Shown here: piece after piece, positions 29,169 to 39,399 of the stretch
Numbering within the stretch: position 1 is the first letter of the stretch
Layout of the letters: the number at the start of each line of letters is the position of its first letter
Origin: Burkholderiales bacterium
GTDB lineage: Bacteria; Pseudomonadota; Gammaproteobacteria; Burkholderiales; Burkholderiaceae_C
Length of the DNA: 64,000 bases
Assembly: GCA_947453625.1 (NCBI GenBank)
Contig: CANGHK010000007.1
Coordinates: 51,361-115,360, forward strand
Direction: 5' to 3'
Notes under the pieces: generated by a model
Told to the model about the DNA's origin: nothing
The model's input: the letters and a program-made list of their open reading frames with translations, nothing else
Databases searched by the model: none
Translations under genes and position numbers: made by a program

Positions 29169-32100
29169 CTACTGTGCTGATTCGCCCCTCAGCAGGCTCG
29201 TCGCGCGCCTTCCAGCGTCAAGGAAGCGGCGGTAGATTTCATCCTGGATGTTGCCGCCACGCGCGGCCTTGACCGCTTCCACTTCGGCCAGAAGCATGCG
29301 CCGCAGATCGCTTCGGCGATCGAGGTGAACATACTCCGCACTCGCCAGCAGCCGTTCGCACAGCGCCTTGATCGTATGAAGGTTGCCGAGATCGATGCCT
29401 TCGGCACTTTCCATGAAACTCTTGCCCAGCAGGATCGGATCATTGTCGAAGCCGTCGGCATCCTTGGTCACCAACAGGACCTCTTCAATGCCTGTTGCCG
29501 GGTTCTTTCCTGCGTGAACGCAGCCCAGGACCTTGGCCAGCAATATATAAGGCAGTCCCTGATTTTTGACCTCGGCACTGGACGGGGCAAACAGGCGTGG
29601 CCAGGAATTGCCGTCGCCTTCCGTATGCAGTTCAAGCCGGGCTCGGGCGCCACCGATTTCAATTCGGCGTCGGTATTTTTCCTCCAGGAACTGGAGTGGC
29701 TTGAGGTAGCGCAGTGGGAACAGATTGGTGATCGACACCAGCGTGATTTCGCCTCGACGGTTGTCTGATTCGATGATTTCCACATCGCCGGTCCTGGCTT
29801 CGCGCAGCACCTCCCTGAGTGCCTTGGAAAACTCCGCATGCTCAGGCGCCCTGGGCAGGATGACGGTAAACTTGTTCACCGCCGTGGGAACGCCAACAGG
29901 GATACCGGGCGCGCTCCGGTTAATTTCAAGCGGATCGAAGGTGGTAAAATTTCCTGCACGGTTCACCAATTCACTTACGTAACTCTTCAATTCCTGTTTG
30001 TCGGCGCCGTAGCGATCGCGCAGCTTATCAATGATTGAAACCCCCAGCAATCGGTCCTTGGGATTTTGCACAAGGTTTTGATGCGCGATTCGCATGTTGT
30101 CCTCGCACACGGTTTCAACCACATCCAGGAAAGTTGACTCCGTGACGCGCTGGTTGAATTGCACGAAGCCTGAACTGGGTCCCATCTTTTCGACCAGGAC
30201 CGCACGTACCCGCGAGGTCTGTGTTTTTTGCTCGGCTTCGTCGATCACCAACCGACGGCTGATGCTCTTGACCTGCACCGGGTCGTAGAAGCGGATGAGA
30301 TGCTGTCGCAGATCGGCAGCCCCGTCGTCGGTAAGTCGCGCCTGGACGCCGACCTCGAATTTTTTCACTGCCTGCTGAAGTGTATTGGACGCACGATCCA
30401 CTTCAGCTTTCAAATCGGTGACCTCGGCGACGACCTCCATCAGCAGCGCTTTTGCAAACCCCCAACCCTCCGCCCGGGTCCGGTAAACGTACAACTCCTG
30501 CAGATGAACGCCGTGAGCGTCCAGCAGACTGTCGGGCTTTCCGAGCAGGTGCTTGGAGATCAAGCCCATGCCGGCCCATTTCTGGGCGTTTTCCAACACG
30601 CGGGCCTGCATTTCCTCCTCCGCACTGCGCGCCCGTGCGATGTTTTCGTCGCAGGCCTTCAAGCGCTCCTCAAGCGTCTCGGTCAAGGCGGCGAGCAGGC
30701 GTGAAATGTCCCAGGTCGACTTGGCGCCAAGCTTCCAGTCGTTGATCAACTCCTGATCGATGCGCCCGCGAATCTCGCACGCCATGTCCTTGCGTGCTTT
30801 CATCTTGGTGCGATAGAAGGTCGCGACCCCCAGGGTTCGGTAGTCGTCCTGGAACCGTTTCTCGCAAAGCTTGGTCAGTTCGTCCAACCAGGTAGGACGC
30901 GCACGCTCACGCACTAGCGACTTGAAATTTGGAATGACGGCTTCCCATTCGCCGACAAATGACTTCCATTTCTTGTTGGCGGCATCTTCGGGCAGCACAC
31001 CCAGGGCCAGGGTCAGGTGATCGTCCGACAAGAGCCAACGCAGCTGTGTCTCCTTCTGCCTGATGAACTCGTGAAAGTCCAGTTTGCGAGGCTCTTCGAT
31101 GAAGCCCGAAGCCTCCTGCCAGTGGTTGAAGCGCAGTTGCAGCGCCGCCTGACGTGCAAAGCTGTAGGTCAAGTACTCGCTGATTTCTTCTTCAGGAATC
31201 GCCAGGCGCTTGATGCCAAATGCCAGGAATCGCTTCGACCGCTCGGGGCTCCGGCCCTGCGGCGCGGTCTCGGGCGAGCCGTCGCCATTTTCGGCGTTTT
31301 CCATTCGCCCGAGTGATGCCCAGTTGACCTTGGTTGCCGCGACGATCTTCTGGTAGAGAAAATCTGCAACGATGCCCGGCAAATCCCGATCGACATCCAC
31401 CGTCAGGCCGTTCTCATTCTCGTTTCCGAAAACAAAACAGCCGTTGAACGGGTCGCTCAGCCTGAGCCGCTCCTTGACGCCGGTCACGTCATAAGGCTGA
31501 TAGGCGCCGATCGACATGGCATTGAGTTCGGTGAGGGCGGCAAAGCCGTTCGCATGATAGTTGCCGGTGTCCCAATTCGGATTTGGATAGGCGTCAGGCA
31601 GCAGCGCGTAGATGAGGATGCGAAAGCGCTTCGAATCGGGATAGAGATCGCGCAACTGCGCCACGGCGTCGACGACGCTGCCACTGCCGGTGCCGCCAGC
31701 CAGTCCGACGATGACATGGAAGGTGATTTCGGTCAGGCCGTTTTGCTGCAAGGCTTTGACTTGCGACTGCACTTGCTCCCGGTACTTGTCGGCCTTGCAG
31801 GCAAAAAGGAAGCGGCCGAGCCGGCGCTTTTGTCCTCCAAGGGTGGCGCCGACGATGCTGTTCAAGATGTCCCGCCACTCTTCCGGGCTGCCCAGCCAGT
31901 GTTTCAGACCCGGATAACTTTCCAGATTGTCCAGGCGCGAACTGAGGTTGGCGTCAGTGATCAGCAACTGGCTCGCTTTGGCCAATTGCACGGAAGTCCC
32001 GAGCGTCTTCCAACTGGGGTCATCGATCGACATCATTTCGTTGGATGAGTCGACGTACAGATAGCCGATGTCGGCCGCGGCGATTTTTTCGCCGTGAAAT

Positions 32101-32177
32101 TCTTGATACAAGGTCTTGCGCAGCGCGCGGATGATCTTGCCACCCGTTCCGCCCAGTCCGATGACGAGGTGGTTCAT
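29169..32177 (-). CDS. Tubulin/FtsZ-like GTPase (bacterial tubulin-like family), about 1000 aa
   Basis: N-terminal GLGGTGGKIIRALR and tubulin-signature-like GLAGGTGSGSVVDAV; start at 32177 with AGGGAG upstream. Confidence 0.82.
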   Translation of the reverse strand: MNHLVIGLGGTGGKIIRALRKTLYQEFHGEKIAAADIGYLYVDSSNEMMSIDDPSWKTLGTSVQLAKASQLLITDANLSSRLDNLESYPGLKHWLGSPEEWRDILNSIVGATLGGQKRRLGRFLFACKADKYREQVQSQVKALQQNGLTEITFHVIVGLAGGTGSGSVVDAVAQLRDLYPDSKRFRILIYALLPDAYPNPNWDTGNYHANGFAALTELNAMSIGAYQPYDVTGVKERLRLSDPFNGCFVFGNENENGLTVDVDRDLPGIVADFLYQKIVAATKVNWASLGRMENAENGDGSPETAPQGRSPERSKRFLAFGIKRLAIPEEEISEYLTYSFARQAALQLRFNHWQEASGFIEEPRKLDFHEFIRQKETQLRWLLSDDHLTLALGVLPEDAANKKWKSFVGEWEAVIPNFKSLVRERARPTWLDELTKLCEKRFQDDYRTLGVATFYRTKMKARKDMACEIRGRIDQELINDWKLGAKSTWDISRLLAALTETLEERLKACDENIARARSAEEEMQARVLENAQKWAGMGLISKHLLGKPDSLLDAHGVHLQELYVYRTRAEGWGFAKALLMEVVAEVTDLKAEVDRASNTLQQAVKKFEVGVQARLTDDGAADLRQHLIRFYDPVQVKSISRRLVIDEAEQKTQTSRVRAVLVEKMGPSSGFVQFNQRVTESTFLDVVETVCEDNMRIAHQNLVQNPKDRLLGVSIIDKLRDRYGADKQELKSYVSELVNRAGNFTTFDPLEINRSAPGIPVGVPTAVNKFTVILPRAPEHAEFSKALREVLREARTGDVEIIESDNRRGEITLVSITNLFPLRYLKPLQFLEEKYRRRIEIGGARARLELHTEGDGNSWPRLFAPSSAEVKNQGLPYILLAKVLGCVHAGKNPATGIEEVLLVTKDADGFDNDPILLGKSFMESAEGIDLGNLHTIKALCERLLASAEYVHLDRRSDLRRMLLAEVEAVKAARGGNIQDEIYRRFLDAGRRATSLLRGESAQ

Positions 32178-32869
32178 GCAGATAACTCCCTGTTTCAACC
32201 TGATTGGAAATATTCCTCAGCTTGCAGCCGCAGAATCCGCCGCAATCGACATTCACTGACTGGCGCGCGGCGGATCGGCGGTCACCAAACCACCATTCGC
32301 CCCGTCCGCGCCACTGGGTCGATGCGACTCTCCAATCGGATTCCCAAAAAATCGCCGAATCGATTTATCGACTGACACTGTGCCGTCACTGTTGGATACC
32401 CGTCGGTTAACACACTTTGCAGCTTATAAGTGATTTGCTGGATTGTGTCAAGTTCGATCTTGCTGCTTCTGGTCGTTCATGCATTTCGCGTATTTCACGC
32501 GGAGCGTTCGGCTTTACATGATGCCGCCAATAACCAGGGTGGGGCGCGAATCTGCCCGGTGGGGCTCGAGATCGCCGTGGTCCGGATCGCCGTCAGCGGC
32601 TTGATTCCTGCGAATCAGGCGCCTGGTCAGGACATGTCTGCCTGGGAGGTGGCGCTCGGCACCTCTTCTGCACGATCAATCGCCGTGGATCGGAGGCGGG
32701 AGGATCGCCTCGCCGCCGATGACCGGCTGAGCTGGCCCGCTCTCGAGACGAAAGCCGGACGGGGTCGGTTCTCCTGCCGGTCGTCTCGGGCCACATGGCC
32801 CATGGACAACAAACGCCGGGCCGGCCCAGGTGTTTCGCCTCGGGGGGACGGGCGCCGCGAGGCGCTGGC

Positions 32870-34168
32870 CTACGCCGGCAATTCGACGCCATTGAACGGC
32901 GTTGCGCGCGCCTGCAGACCGGTGAACGCGAAGTCCAGTTCAGGCGGCAGGCCGCTGACGATGCGCGCAATGCTCTTGCCCGAGCCGCAGGCGTGGGTCC
33001 AGCCCAGCGTGCCGTGGCCAGTGTTCAGGTACAGGTTGGCGATCTTCGAGCGGCCGATGATCGGCACGTTGGACGGTGTCGCGGGCCGCAACCCGGTCCA
33101 GAACTGGGCCTGCTCCGCATCGCCCGCGCCGGGGAACAGCGCCTCGGTGCGCTTGACGATCGCTTCACAGCGCACCCTGTTCAAGTCACGGTCGTAGCCG
33201 TTCAGTTCGGCCGTGCCGGCGATCCGCAGCCGGTCGCCCAGGCGCGAGAAGACGAGCTTGTATTCATCGTCGGTGAGCGAGACCTGGTGTGCCGCCGAGG
33301 CGTCCTTGACCGGCATCGTCACCGAGTAGCCTTTGGCCGGGTAGATCGGCAGCCGCATACCCAACGGCGCGGCAAGCAGCGGGCTCAGGCTGCCCATCGC
33401 CAGCACATAGGCATTGCCGCCCACGCGCTGGAAGCGGCCTTCGTCATCGGTGGCTTCGACATGGTCTATCTTGCCGCCCGCCTCGCGCAGCGCGGTCACG
33501 GTGTGGCTCATCAGGAACTGCACGCCGTCGGCACGGCAGCGTGCAACGAGCTCGCGCGCGAAGCGATTGGCGTCGCCCGACTCGTCTTCGGCGGTATAGG
33601 TTGCACCCGCCAGTTGCGGGCGGATATGGCGCAACGCCGGTTCGAGCTTGACCGCCTCGTCGGCCGAGATCACCCGCCGGTCGCAACCCAGCTCGCGCAT
33701 CTGCGCGGCCGGGCCTTCAGCGCTGTCGAATTCCTTCTGGCTGGTGTAGAAGTGCAGGATGCCCTGGGTGCGCTGGTCGTATTCGATGCCGATGTCACGG
33801 CGCAGGGTCTGCAGCGTGTCGCGGCTGTAGGTGCCCAGGCGAACGATCTGCTCGATGTTGTGGCGGGTGCGCGCCGGCGTGCATTCGCGCAGGAACTGCA
33901 AGCCCCACAGCCACTGCCGCATGTCGGCGCGGATGCGGAACAGCAGCGGCGCGTCTTCCTTGCCCAGCCACTTCAGCACCTTCAGCGGCGCGCTCGGGTT
34001 GGCCCAGGGTTCGGCATGGCTGACCGAGATCTGGCCGCCGTTGGCGAAGCTGGTTTCGGCGGCCGGCGTGGCCTGCCGGTCGATCACGGTGACCTCGTGA
34101 CCCTGCTGGCGCAGGAAATAGGCGGAGGTGACGCCGAGCAGGCCGGCGCCGAGGACGATGACTTTCAT
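32870..34168 (-). CDS. dadA: D-amino acid dehydrogenase (DadA-like) FAD oxidoreductase
   Basis: MKVIVLGAGLLGVTSAYFLRQQGHEVTVIDRQ, GHGTLGWTHACGSGKSIA C-terminus. Confidence 0.9.
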   Translation of the reverse strand: MKVIVLGAGLLGVTSAYFLRQQGHEVTVIDRQATPAAETSFANGGQISVSHAEPWANPSAPLKVLKWLGKEDAPLLFRIRADMRQWLWGLQFLRECTPARTRHNIEQIVRLGTYSRDTLQTLRRDIGIEYDQRTQGILHFYTSQKEFDSAEGPAAQMRELGCDRRVISADEAVKLEPALRHIRPQLAGATYTAEDESGDANRFARELVARCRADGVQFLMSHTVTALREAGGKIDHVEATDDEGRFQRVGGNAYVLAMGSLSPLLAAPLGMRLPIYPAKGYSVTMPVKDASAAHQVSLTDDEYKLVFSRLGDRLRIAGTAELNGYDRDLNRVRCEAIVKRTEALFPGAGDAEQAQFWTGLRPATPSNVPIIGRSKIANLYLNTGHGTLGWTHACGSGKSIARIVSGLPPELDFAFTGLQARATPFNGVELPA

Positions 34169-34216
34169 GGGGAACTCCAAAAGCATATTGGCCCGCATCG
34201 CGCTGGCGGTGCGGGT

Positions 34217-34406
34217 TGCCGCTCCCTCTGTCTTGGGTACCTGAGAGTTTCAGCCGAGGCGGCAGCCGCTGGGCTTTGCTCCTTCGGTGCGTCACGGTTG
34301 TGACGGCTCTCCAGACGGCGATGACGGTGTGCAGTACGGGACCTGAGCGTTCATGGGAGGTTGCGCCTTCGGTGGCCGGGATGGGGTCCCGACACTCTCC
34401 TGCAAA
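34217..34406 (-). ncRNA. Tandem glycine riboswitch upstream of dadA-like gene
   Basis: Minus strand shows two aptamer cores: GGAGAG..CACCGAAGGCGCAA..GCTCAGGT..CTGGAGAG and CACCGAAGGAGCAA..GAAACTCTCAGGTACC..GACAGAGGGAG. Confidence 0.9.
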
Positions 34407-34439
34407 TTTCAGAATCTGGGCTTTGTGCGACAGTCCTCG

Positions 34440-34576
34440 CGCGCGAAATCGCGCTCGGCCCTTCGCCAGGCACGAGCCCCTTTCGGGCTTGCACGCGCGG
34501 GCTCAGCCTCGGGGCTTGTATCGCCCCGAGGCCTTCGCCAGGCACAAGCCCCGTCCGGGCCTTGTGTCCGGGCTCA
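34440..34576 (-). repeat. 72-bp-period two-hairpin element downstream of the MFS gene (member 3)
   Basis: CTTCGCCAGGCAC at 34461 and 34533 (72 bp apart); perfect stem GCCTCGGGGC/GCCCCGAGGC (34506-34515/34523-34532). Confidence 0.7.
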
Positions 34577-35902
34577 GTCCTCCAGCGCGTGGTCGCGGCT
34601 TTCTGGCATCGCCAGCATGGCCAGCGCGGTGATGACGCTGGCGCCCGCCACGTACCACGCGGGCGCCGCGGGGTTGCCCGTCACGCCGATCAGCCAGGTG
34701 ATGACGAGCTGGGTCGTGCCACCGAACAGCGAGACACCGACGGCATAGGCGATCGACATCCCGGTGGCGCGGATGCCGCGCGGCAGCAACTCCGTAATGG
34801 CAACCAAGGACGCGGCGCCGCTGACCGCCGTCAGCGCGGCCAGAAATCCCGACACTGCAAACAGCGTGGTGGCCGTGGGGTTTGCGACCAGCAGCATGAA
34901 GGCCGGAACGGTCAGCATCGCGGCCGCCACACGTGGCCAGAACATCGTCGGCTTGCGGCCGAAGCGGTCGCACAGCCAGCCACCGAGCAGCGAGAACACC
35001 AGCGTGCACAAGCCGCCGACGACGGTCGCGCCCATCGCCAGGACCGGCGACATATTCAGCGTCGTGATCGCATAGGTGGTCATGAAGTTGCCGACGTAGG
35101 TCGAGACCGTGCCGCCGATGACCACGAGCACCGCCAGCCCGATCAGGCCGCGCTTGCGCTTCAGCCCGGTCACCCCGGAACTGACCGCCTGCGTCGGGCC
35201 GGCACGCAAGGTCTCGGGCATGTTGTGTCGAAGGTAGACGGCCAGCGGCACCAGCAGCAGGCCGACCATGAAGGGCACGCGCCAGCCCCAGGCCAGCATG
35301 TCGGCCGGCGAAAGGCTGCTCGTGAGCACCAGTCCAAACGCACCCGCGACCAGCCCGGCTGCGCCCTGGCTGGCCAGTTGCCAGCTCGCGTACAGGCCGC
35401 GTTTGGCCGCAGGTGCCGACTCGATCAGGAAGGCACTGGAGGGGCCCACTTCACCCCCGAGCGCAAGGCCTTGGACCAATCGGCACAACACGACGATGAT
35501 CGGCGCTGCCAGGCCGATGCTCGCGTAGGACGGCGTCAGCGCCAGGCCCAGGGTGCCGATCGTGATCAGGGCGATGGTCAGCAGCATGGCCGGGCGCCGG
35601 CCGGCGCGGTCGGCGAAGGCACCGATCAGCACACCGCCCACCGGCCGTGCGAAGAAGCCGACGCCGAACACCGCCACCGACAGCAGCAGGCTGCCGAGCG
35701 GCGTCGACGCCGGGAAGAAGGTCTTGCCGATGTAGACGGCAAAGAAGGCGTAGGTGACGAAGTCATAGAACTCGAGCGCGTTGCCGGCGACGGTGGCCGC
35801 CACCACGCGCTTGGGCACGCCGACCGCCCGCGCCGAGCTCGTGCGGGGTTCGGCCGCGCGCCTGGACGCGACGGGCAGGGGATGGGAGGCAGACAGGTTC
35901 AT
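34574..35902 (-). CDS. MFS transporter (metabolite:H+ symporter type)
   Basis: 442 aa, 12-TM pattern; NALEFYDFVTYAFFAVYIGKTFFP, RPVGGVLIGAFADRAGRRPAM. Confidence 0.92.
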   Translation of the reverse strand: MNLSASHPLPVASRRAAEPRTSSARAVGVPKRVVAATVAGNALEFYDFVTYAFFAVYIGKTFFPASTPLGSLLLSVAVFGVGFFARPVGGVLIGAFADRAGRRPAMLLTIALITIGTLGLALTPSYASIGLAAPIIVVLCRLVQGLALGGEVGPSSAFLIESAPAAKRGLYASWQLASQGAAGLVAGAFGLVLTSSLSPADMLAWGWRVPFMVGLLLVPLAVYLRHNMPETLRAGPTQAVSSGVTGLKRKRGLIGLAVLVVIGGTVSTYVGNFMTTYAITTLNMSPVLAMGATVVGGLCTLVFSLLGGWLCDRFGRKPTMFWPRVAAAMLTVPAFMLLVANPTATTLFAVSGFLAALTAVSGAASLVAITELLPRGIRATGMSIAYAVGVSLFGGTTQLVITWLIGVTGNPAAPAWYVAGASVITALAMLAMPESRDHALED

Positions 35903-35998
35903 GGCAGTTCTCGCTGGACGGGGCTGGGCCCAAGGTGCTGCGGACAGGAAATCGACGCCAAGGCCTCAGCAGCCGTGGCGACAGGAGAGGCGGAGGAA

Positions 35999-37169
35999 TC
36001 AGTCGGTCAGGAACCGTTCGGCGAGCAGCGCCCAATAGGCGGCGCCGATCGCGATGTTGTCGTCGTTGAAGTCGTAGCCCGGGTGGTGGACCATGCAGGC
36101 GCCGGCGCTGTCGCCGTCGCCATTGCCGATCAACAGGTAGCTGCCGGGCACGCGCTCCAGCATGAAGGCGAAGTCCTCGCTGCCCGGCAGCGCCGGGCCT
36201 TGCAAGGTGACGCCGTTGGCACCGCGCAGTGCCAGCCCGACTTCGCGGGCAAAGTCTGTCTGTTCGGGTGTGTTGACGAGCACCGCGTAGCCGGCGCGCC
36301 AGTCGATCCGCGCGCCGACGCCAAAGCTCTCGGCCTGCGCGGCCACCAAGGCCTTGATGCGCTGCTCCAGCATTGCGCGCACCGCGCCGTCCAGCGCGCG
36401 CACGCTCAGTTCCAGTGTCGCGGTGGCCGGAATCACGTTGTTCGCCTTGACGGCGTGCAAGGCACCGACGGTGACGACCGCCATCGCCTGTGGATCGACA
36501 CTGCGAGAGAAGATGGTCTGCAAAGCCATCACGATGCTGGCCGCGGCGACGATGGGGTCGGTGGCCTTGTGCGGCATCGCGCCATGGCCACCGACCCCGT
36601 CAGCGTGATGCTGGCGTAGTCGCTCGACGCCATCGCCGCACCGTCGCGGAACACCAGTTGCCCCTGCGGCAGACCGGGCAGTTTGTGCATCGCGAAGATC
36701 GCGTCGCAGGGGAAGCGGTCGAACAGCCCGTCCTCCATCATCCGCAGCGCGCCGCTGAAGCGGCTTTCCTCGGCCAGGCGGCGCGCCGCTGCCAGCAGCA
36801 TCGCGGTGTGTGGCCGTCATGGCCGCAGGCGTGCATCACGCCAGCGCGTTGGCTGGCCCACGCGGCGCCGGTGGCCTCGGCGATCGGCAGAGCGTCCATG
36901 TCGGCGGGCAGGCCGAGCCGCCCGGCGCCGCTGCCGCGGACCAGGCGGCCGACCCCACGTTCGACGGCGTAGCCCCAGGATTCGAGCTTGTCGGCCACCA
37001 GTGCGGCGGTGCGGTGCTCTTCGAACGCAAGTTCCGGCTCGTGGTGGAGGTCGCGGCGCAGGCGGATGAATTCACCGATCTGCGGATTCAGCACCTGGCG
37101 CAGGTAGGTGGGCTCGGCAAATTGCGCAACGCGCGGGGTCTGGGCGGCCGTCGTGGCGGTCTCGAACAT
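35999..37169 (-). pseudogene. M20D-family amidohydrolase (hippurate hydrolase-like), disrupted by two frameshifts and an internal deletion
   Basis: Three overlapping minus-strand frames (37169 to ~36805; ~36805 to ~36590; ~36590 to 35999) together encode HACGHDGHT/AMLLAAARR.../GGHGAMPHKATDPI...; FQPAEE segment missing. Confidence 0.8.
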
Positions 37170-37303
37170 GGGGTGAGCTCCGTTGGCGCCGGTTCGATAT
37201 AGCCAGCGCCTGGCGCCAATGTAGGCCCAGCCAATCATCAAGTCCAATGCATTGTTAGTCCAGTTATGATGACTACAATGAATGAAATATCCAGGTTTTC
37301 CCG

Positions 37304-38188
37304 ATGACATTGGTCCAGTTGCGTCACCTGATCTCACTGGCCCAGAGCGGCTCGTTCACACGCTCCGCCGAGGCGCTGTTCCTGACCCAGCCTGCGCTGA
37401 GCCGCAGCATCCGCGCGCTGGAGGAGGAGCTCGGCCAGCCGCTGTTCGACCGCTTGGGGCGGCGCAGCGTGCTGACGCCCTTCGGTGTCGAGGCGCTGCA
37501 GCGCGCGCGGCAACTCGTCTTCGATGCCGATGAACTCGAAGCCAGCGGACGGATGATGCGGGAGGGTCGCTCGGGCACGGTGCGCATCGGATTGGGCTCG
37601 GGGCCGGGCGCGATGCTGATGACACCGCTGCTGAAGACGATGGCGAAATCGCACCCGACGATTCACGTCGAGGTCGCGCGTGGCCCCACCGACGTGCTGA
37701 CACGCCGGTTGCGCGAACGCGAGCTCGACGCGCTGGTCGTCGACGCCCGCTCGCTGTCACCGGCGCCCGACCTTCGTGTGGCCAACCTGGTCGAAATGCG
37801 CGGCGCCTTCATGGTGCGCGAAGGGCATCCGCTCACCCGCTGGAAAGGCGCGCTTCGGTTCGACGCGCTGCGACAGTTCCCGATCGCGGCTACACCGCTG
37901 AGCGACGAAATCGCGCGCACGATGGTCGAACGCTACGGGCCGGCGGCCCATCCGTCTGAATGCGTCACGCTGCGCTGCGAGGAGATCCCGAGCCTGGTCG
38001 AGGTGGTGCGCCACAGCGATGCGGTCTTGATCGCCATCCGCACCGCGGCCCCCGATCTGGTGGAGTTGGTGCTCAAGCCCGCCATCAGCGCGACCGCGCG
38101 CTTCGGTATCGTCACGCTCGCCCGGCGCGCCGAGCCGCCCGCCCTGCCTATCGTGCGCAAGCTGATCGCCGAAGTGATGCACGACTGA
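37304..38188 (+). CDS. LysR family transcriptional regulator
   Basis: LRHLISLAQSGSFTRSAEALFLTQPALSRSIRALEEELGQPLFDR HTH. Confidence 0.94.
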   Translation: MTLVQLRHLISLAQSGSFTRSAEALFLTQPALSRSIRALEEELGQPLFDRLGRRSVLTPFGVEALQRARQLVFDADELEASGRMMREGRSGTVRIGLGSGPGAMLMTPLLKTMAKSHPTIHVEVARGPTDVLTRRLRERELDALVVDARSLSPAPDLRVANLVEMRGAFMVREGHPLTRWKGALRFDALRQFPIAATPLSDEIARTMVERYGPAAHPSECVTLRCEEIPSLVEVVRHSDAVLIAIRTAAPDLVELVLKPAISATARFGIVTLARRAEPPALPIVRKLIAEVMHD

Positions 38189-38331
38189 CGGGGTCGTCTA
38201 TGCCCGCCGGAGCGCATCGATCGACCACCGGCGGTCGATTCGCACGGCCCAACCGGCGTTTCGTCGCAAGCCATGCGGTTGTCTCACGGTCAGCCCCGAC
38301 ACTCGAACTCGACAACCCTCTGGAGCACCCC

Positions 38332-39348
38332 ATGACCTGCCTTCTTCGGCGCATCCTGGCCTTGCTGGCCACCCTGCTCGTCGCAGCACACGCACAGGCC
38401 TACGAGGCCGGCTGGATGCAGATCCAGGCGCTGGGCACCACACCGGACGCGCCCACGACGACGGTCGCGCTGTACTACCCGACGCTGGCCGTGCCGCGAG
38501 CCATCGCCATGGGACCGTTCTCGCTACACGCGGCCATCGGCGGCAAACCCGTCGACAAGGTCAAGGCGTTGATCCTGCTCAGCCACGGCATCGGCGGCAG
38601 CGAACTCGGGCACAGCGTCCTGGCACAAGCGCTCGCCCGGAGCGGCTATCTGGTCGCCGCGCTGCGTCATCCCGGCGACAACTGGCAGGATCGGTCGTTG
38701 ATCGAGAAGAGCCCCGAGCGCTACTTCGACGAGCGGCCGCGGCAGGCTTCTCGGGTCATCGACGCGATCCTGGCCGATCCCGCGTGGAAGGACAGGATTG
38801 CGACCGACAGCCAGGGACCTCGCGTCGGTGCGCTCGGACACTCGGCTGGCGGCTACACGGTGCTGGCGTTGGCGGGCGCCAGGCCGGATGTGTCTCGCAT
38901 GAGCAGACATTGCCTGGCCGAAGCAGCCGAAGACCCGATCTTCTGCGGCATGGGCCGATCGGGCGCTGCGATGCCGTCCTTGCCCGCAGCCACGCCCGCG
39001 CTCGAGGACGAGCGCGTTCGGGCGATCGTCGCGATGGCTCCGGCGGGTGTGCTGCTCAGCGCCGAATCACTCGCCACGGTTCGGCCGGCGACCCTGATCT
39101 ACCTGGCTGAGCTCGATCGTTTCCTGGTGCCGCGATTCCATGCCGAGTGGGTCGCCAGCAAGCTGACCGCGCCCAATCTGCGGCGGGTGTCCAACGCCTG
39201 GCACTTCGCCTTCATGGATACGCCCAACATGTCCCTTCCCAGTCCGGACGGCGATGTCGCCGCGAACCCACCGGGTTTCGATCGCGCTGCGTTCCTGAAG
39301 CAGCTCGCCGTCGAAATCACAGCCTTCTTCGACAAGACCCTGCGCTAG
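38332..39348 (+). CDS. Secreted alpha/beta hydrolase (dienelactone hydrolase-like)
   Basis: Signal peptide, ILLSHGIGGSELGH, GALGHSAGGYTVLAL nucleophile elbow. Confidence 0.85.
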   Translation: MTCLLRRILALLATLLVAAHAQAYEAGWMQIQALGTTPDAPTTTVALYYPTLAVPRAIAMGPFSLHAAIGGKPVDKVKALILLSHGIGGSELGHSVLAQALARSGYLVAALRHPGDNWQDRSLIEKSPERYFDERPRQASRVIDAILADPAWKDRIATDSQGPRVGALGHSAGGYTVLALAGARPDVSRMSRHCLAEAAEDPIFCGMGRSGAAMPSLPAATPALEDERVRAIVAMAPAGVLLSAESLATVRPATLIYLAELDRFLVPRFHAEWVASKLTAPNLRRVSNAWHFAFMDTPNMSLPSPDGDVAANPPGFDRAAFLKQLAVEITAFFDKTLR

Positions 39349-39399
39349 CCGAATCAGGTTCGCGGCCTAACGACAGCATCCGAAGGTCTCGAGTTGTGA

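Noticed and set aside
32430-33197. Plus-strand ORF between the tubulin-like and dadA genes
   Set aside because: Overlaps dadA on the opposite strand and has no recognisable motif; likely non-coding or shadow.
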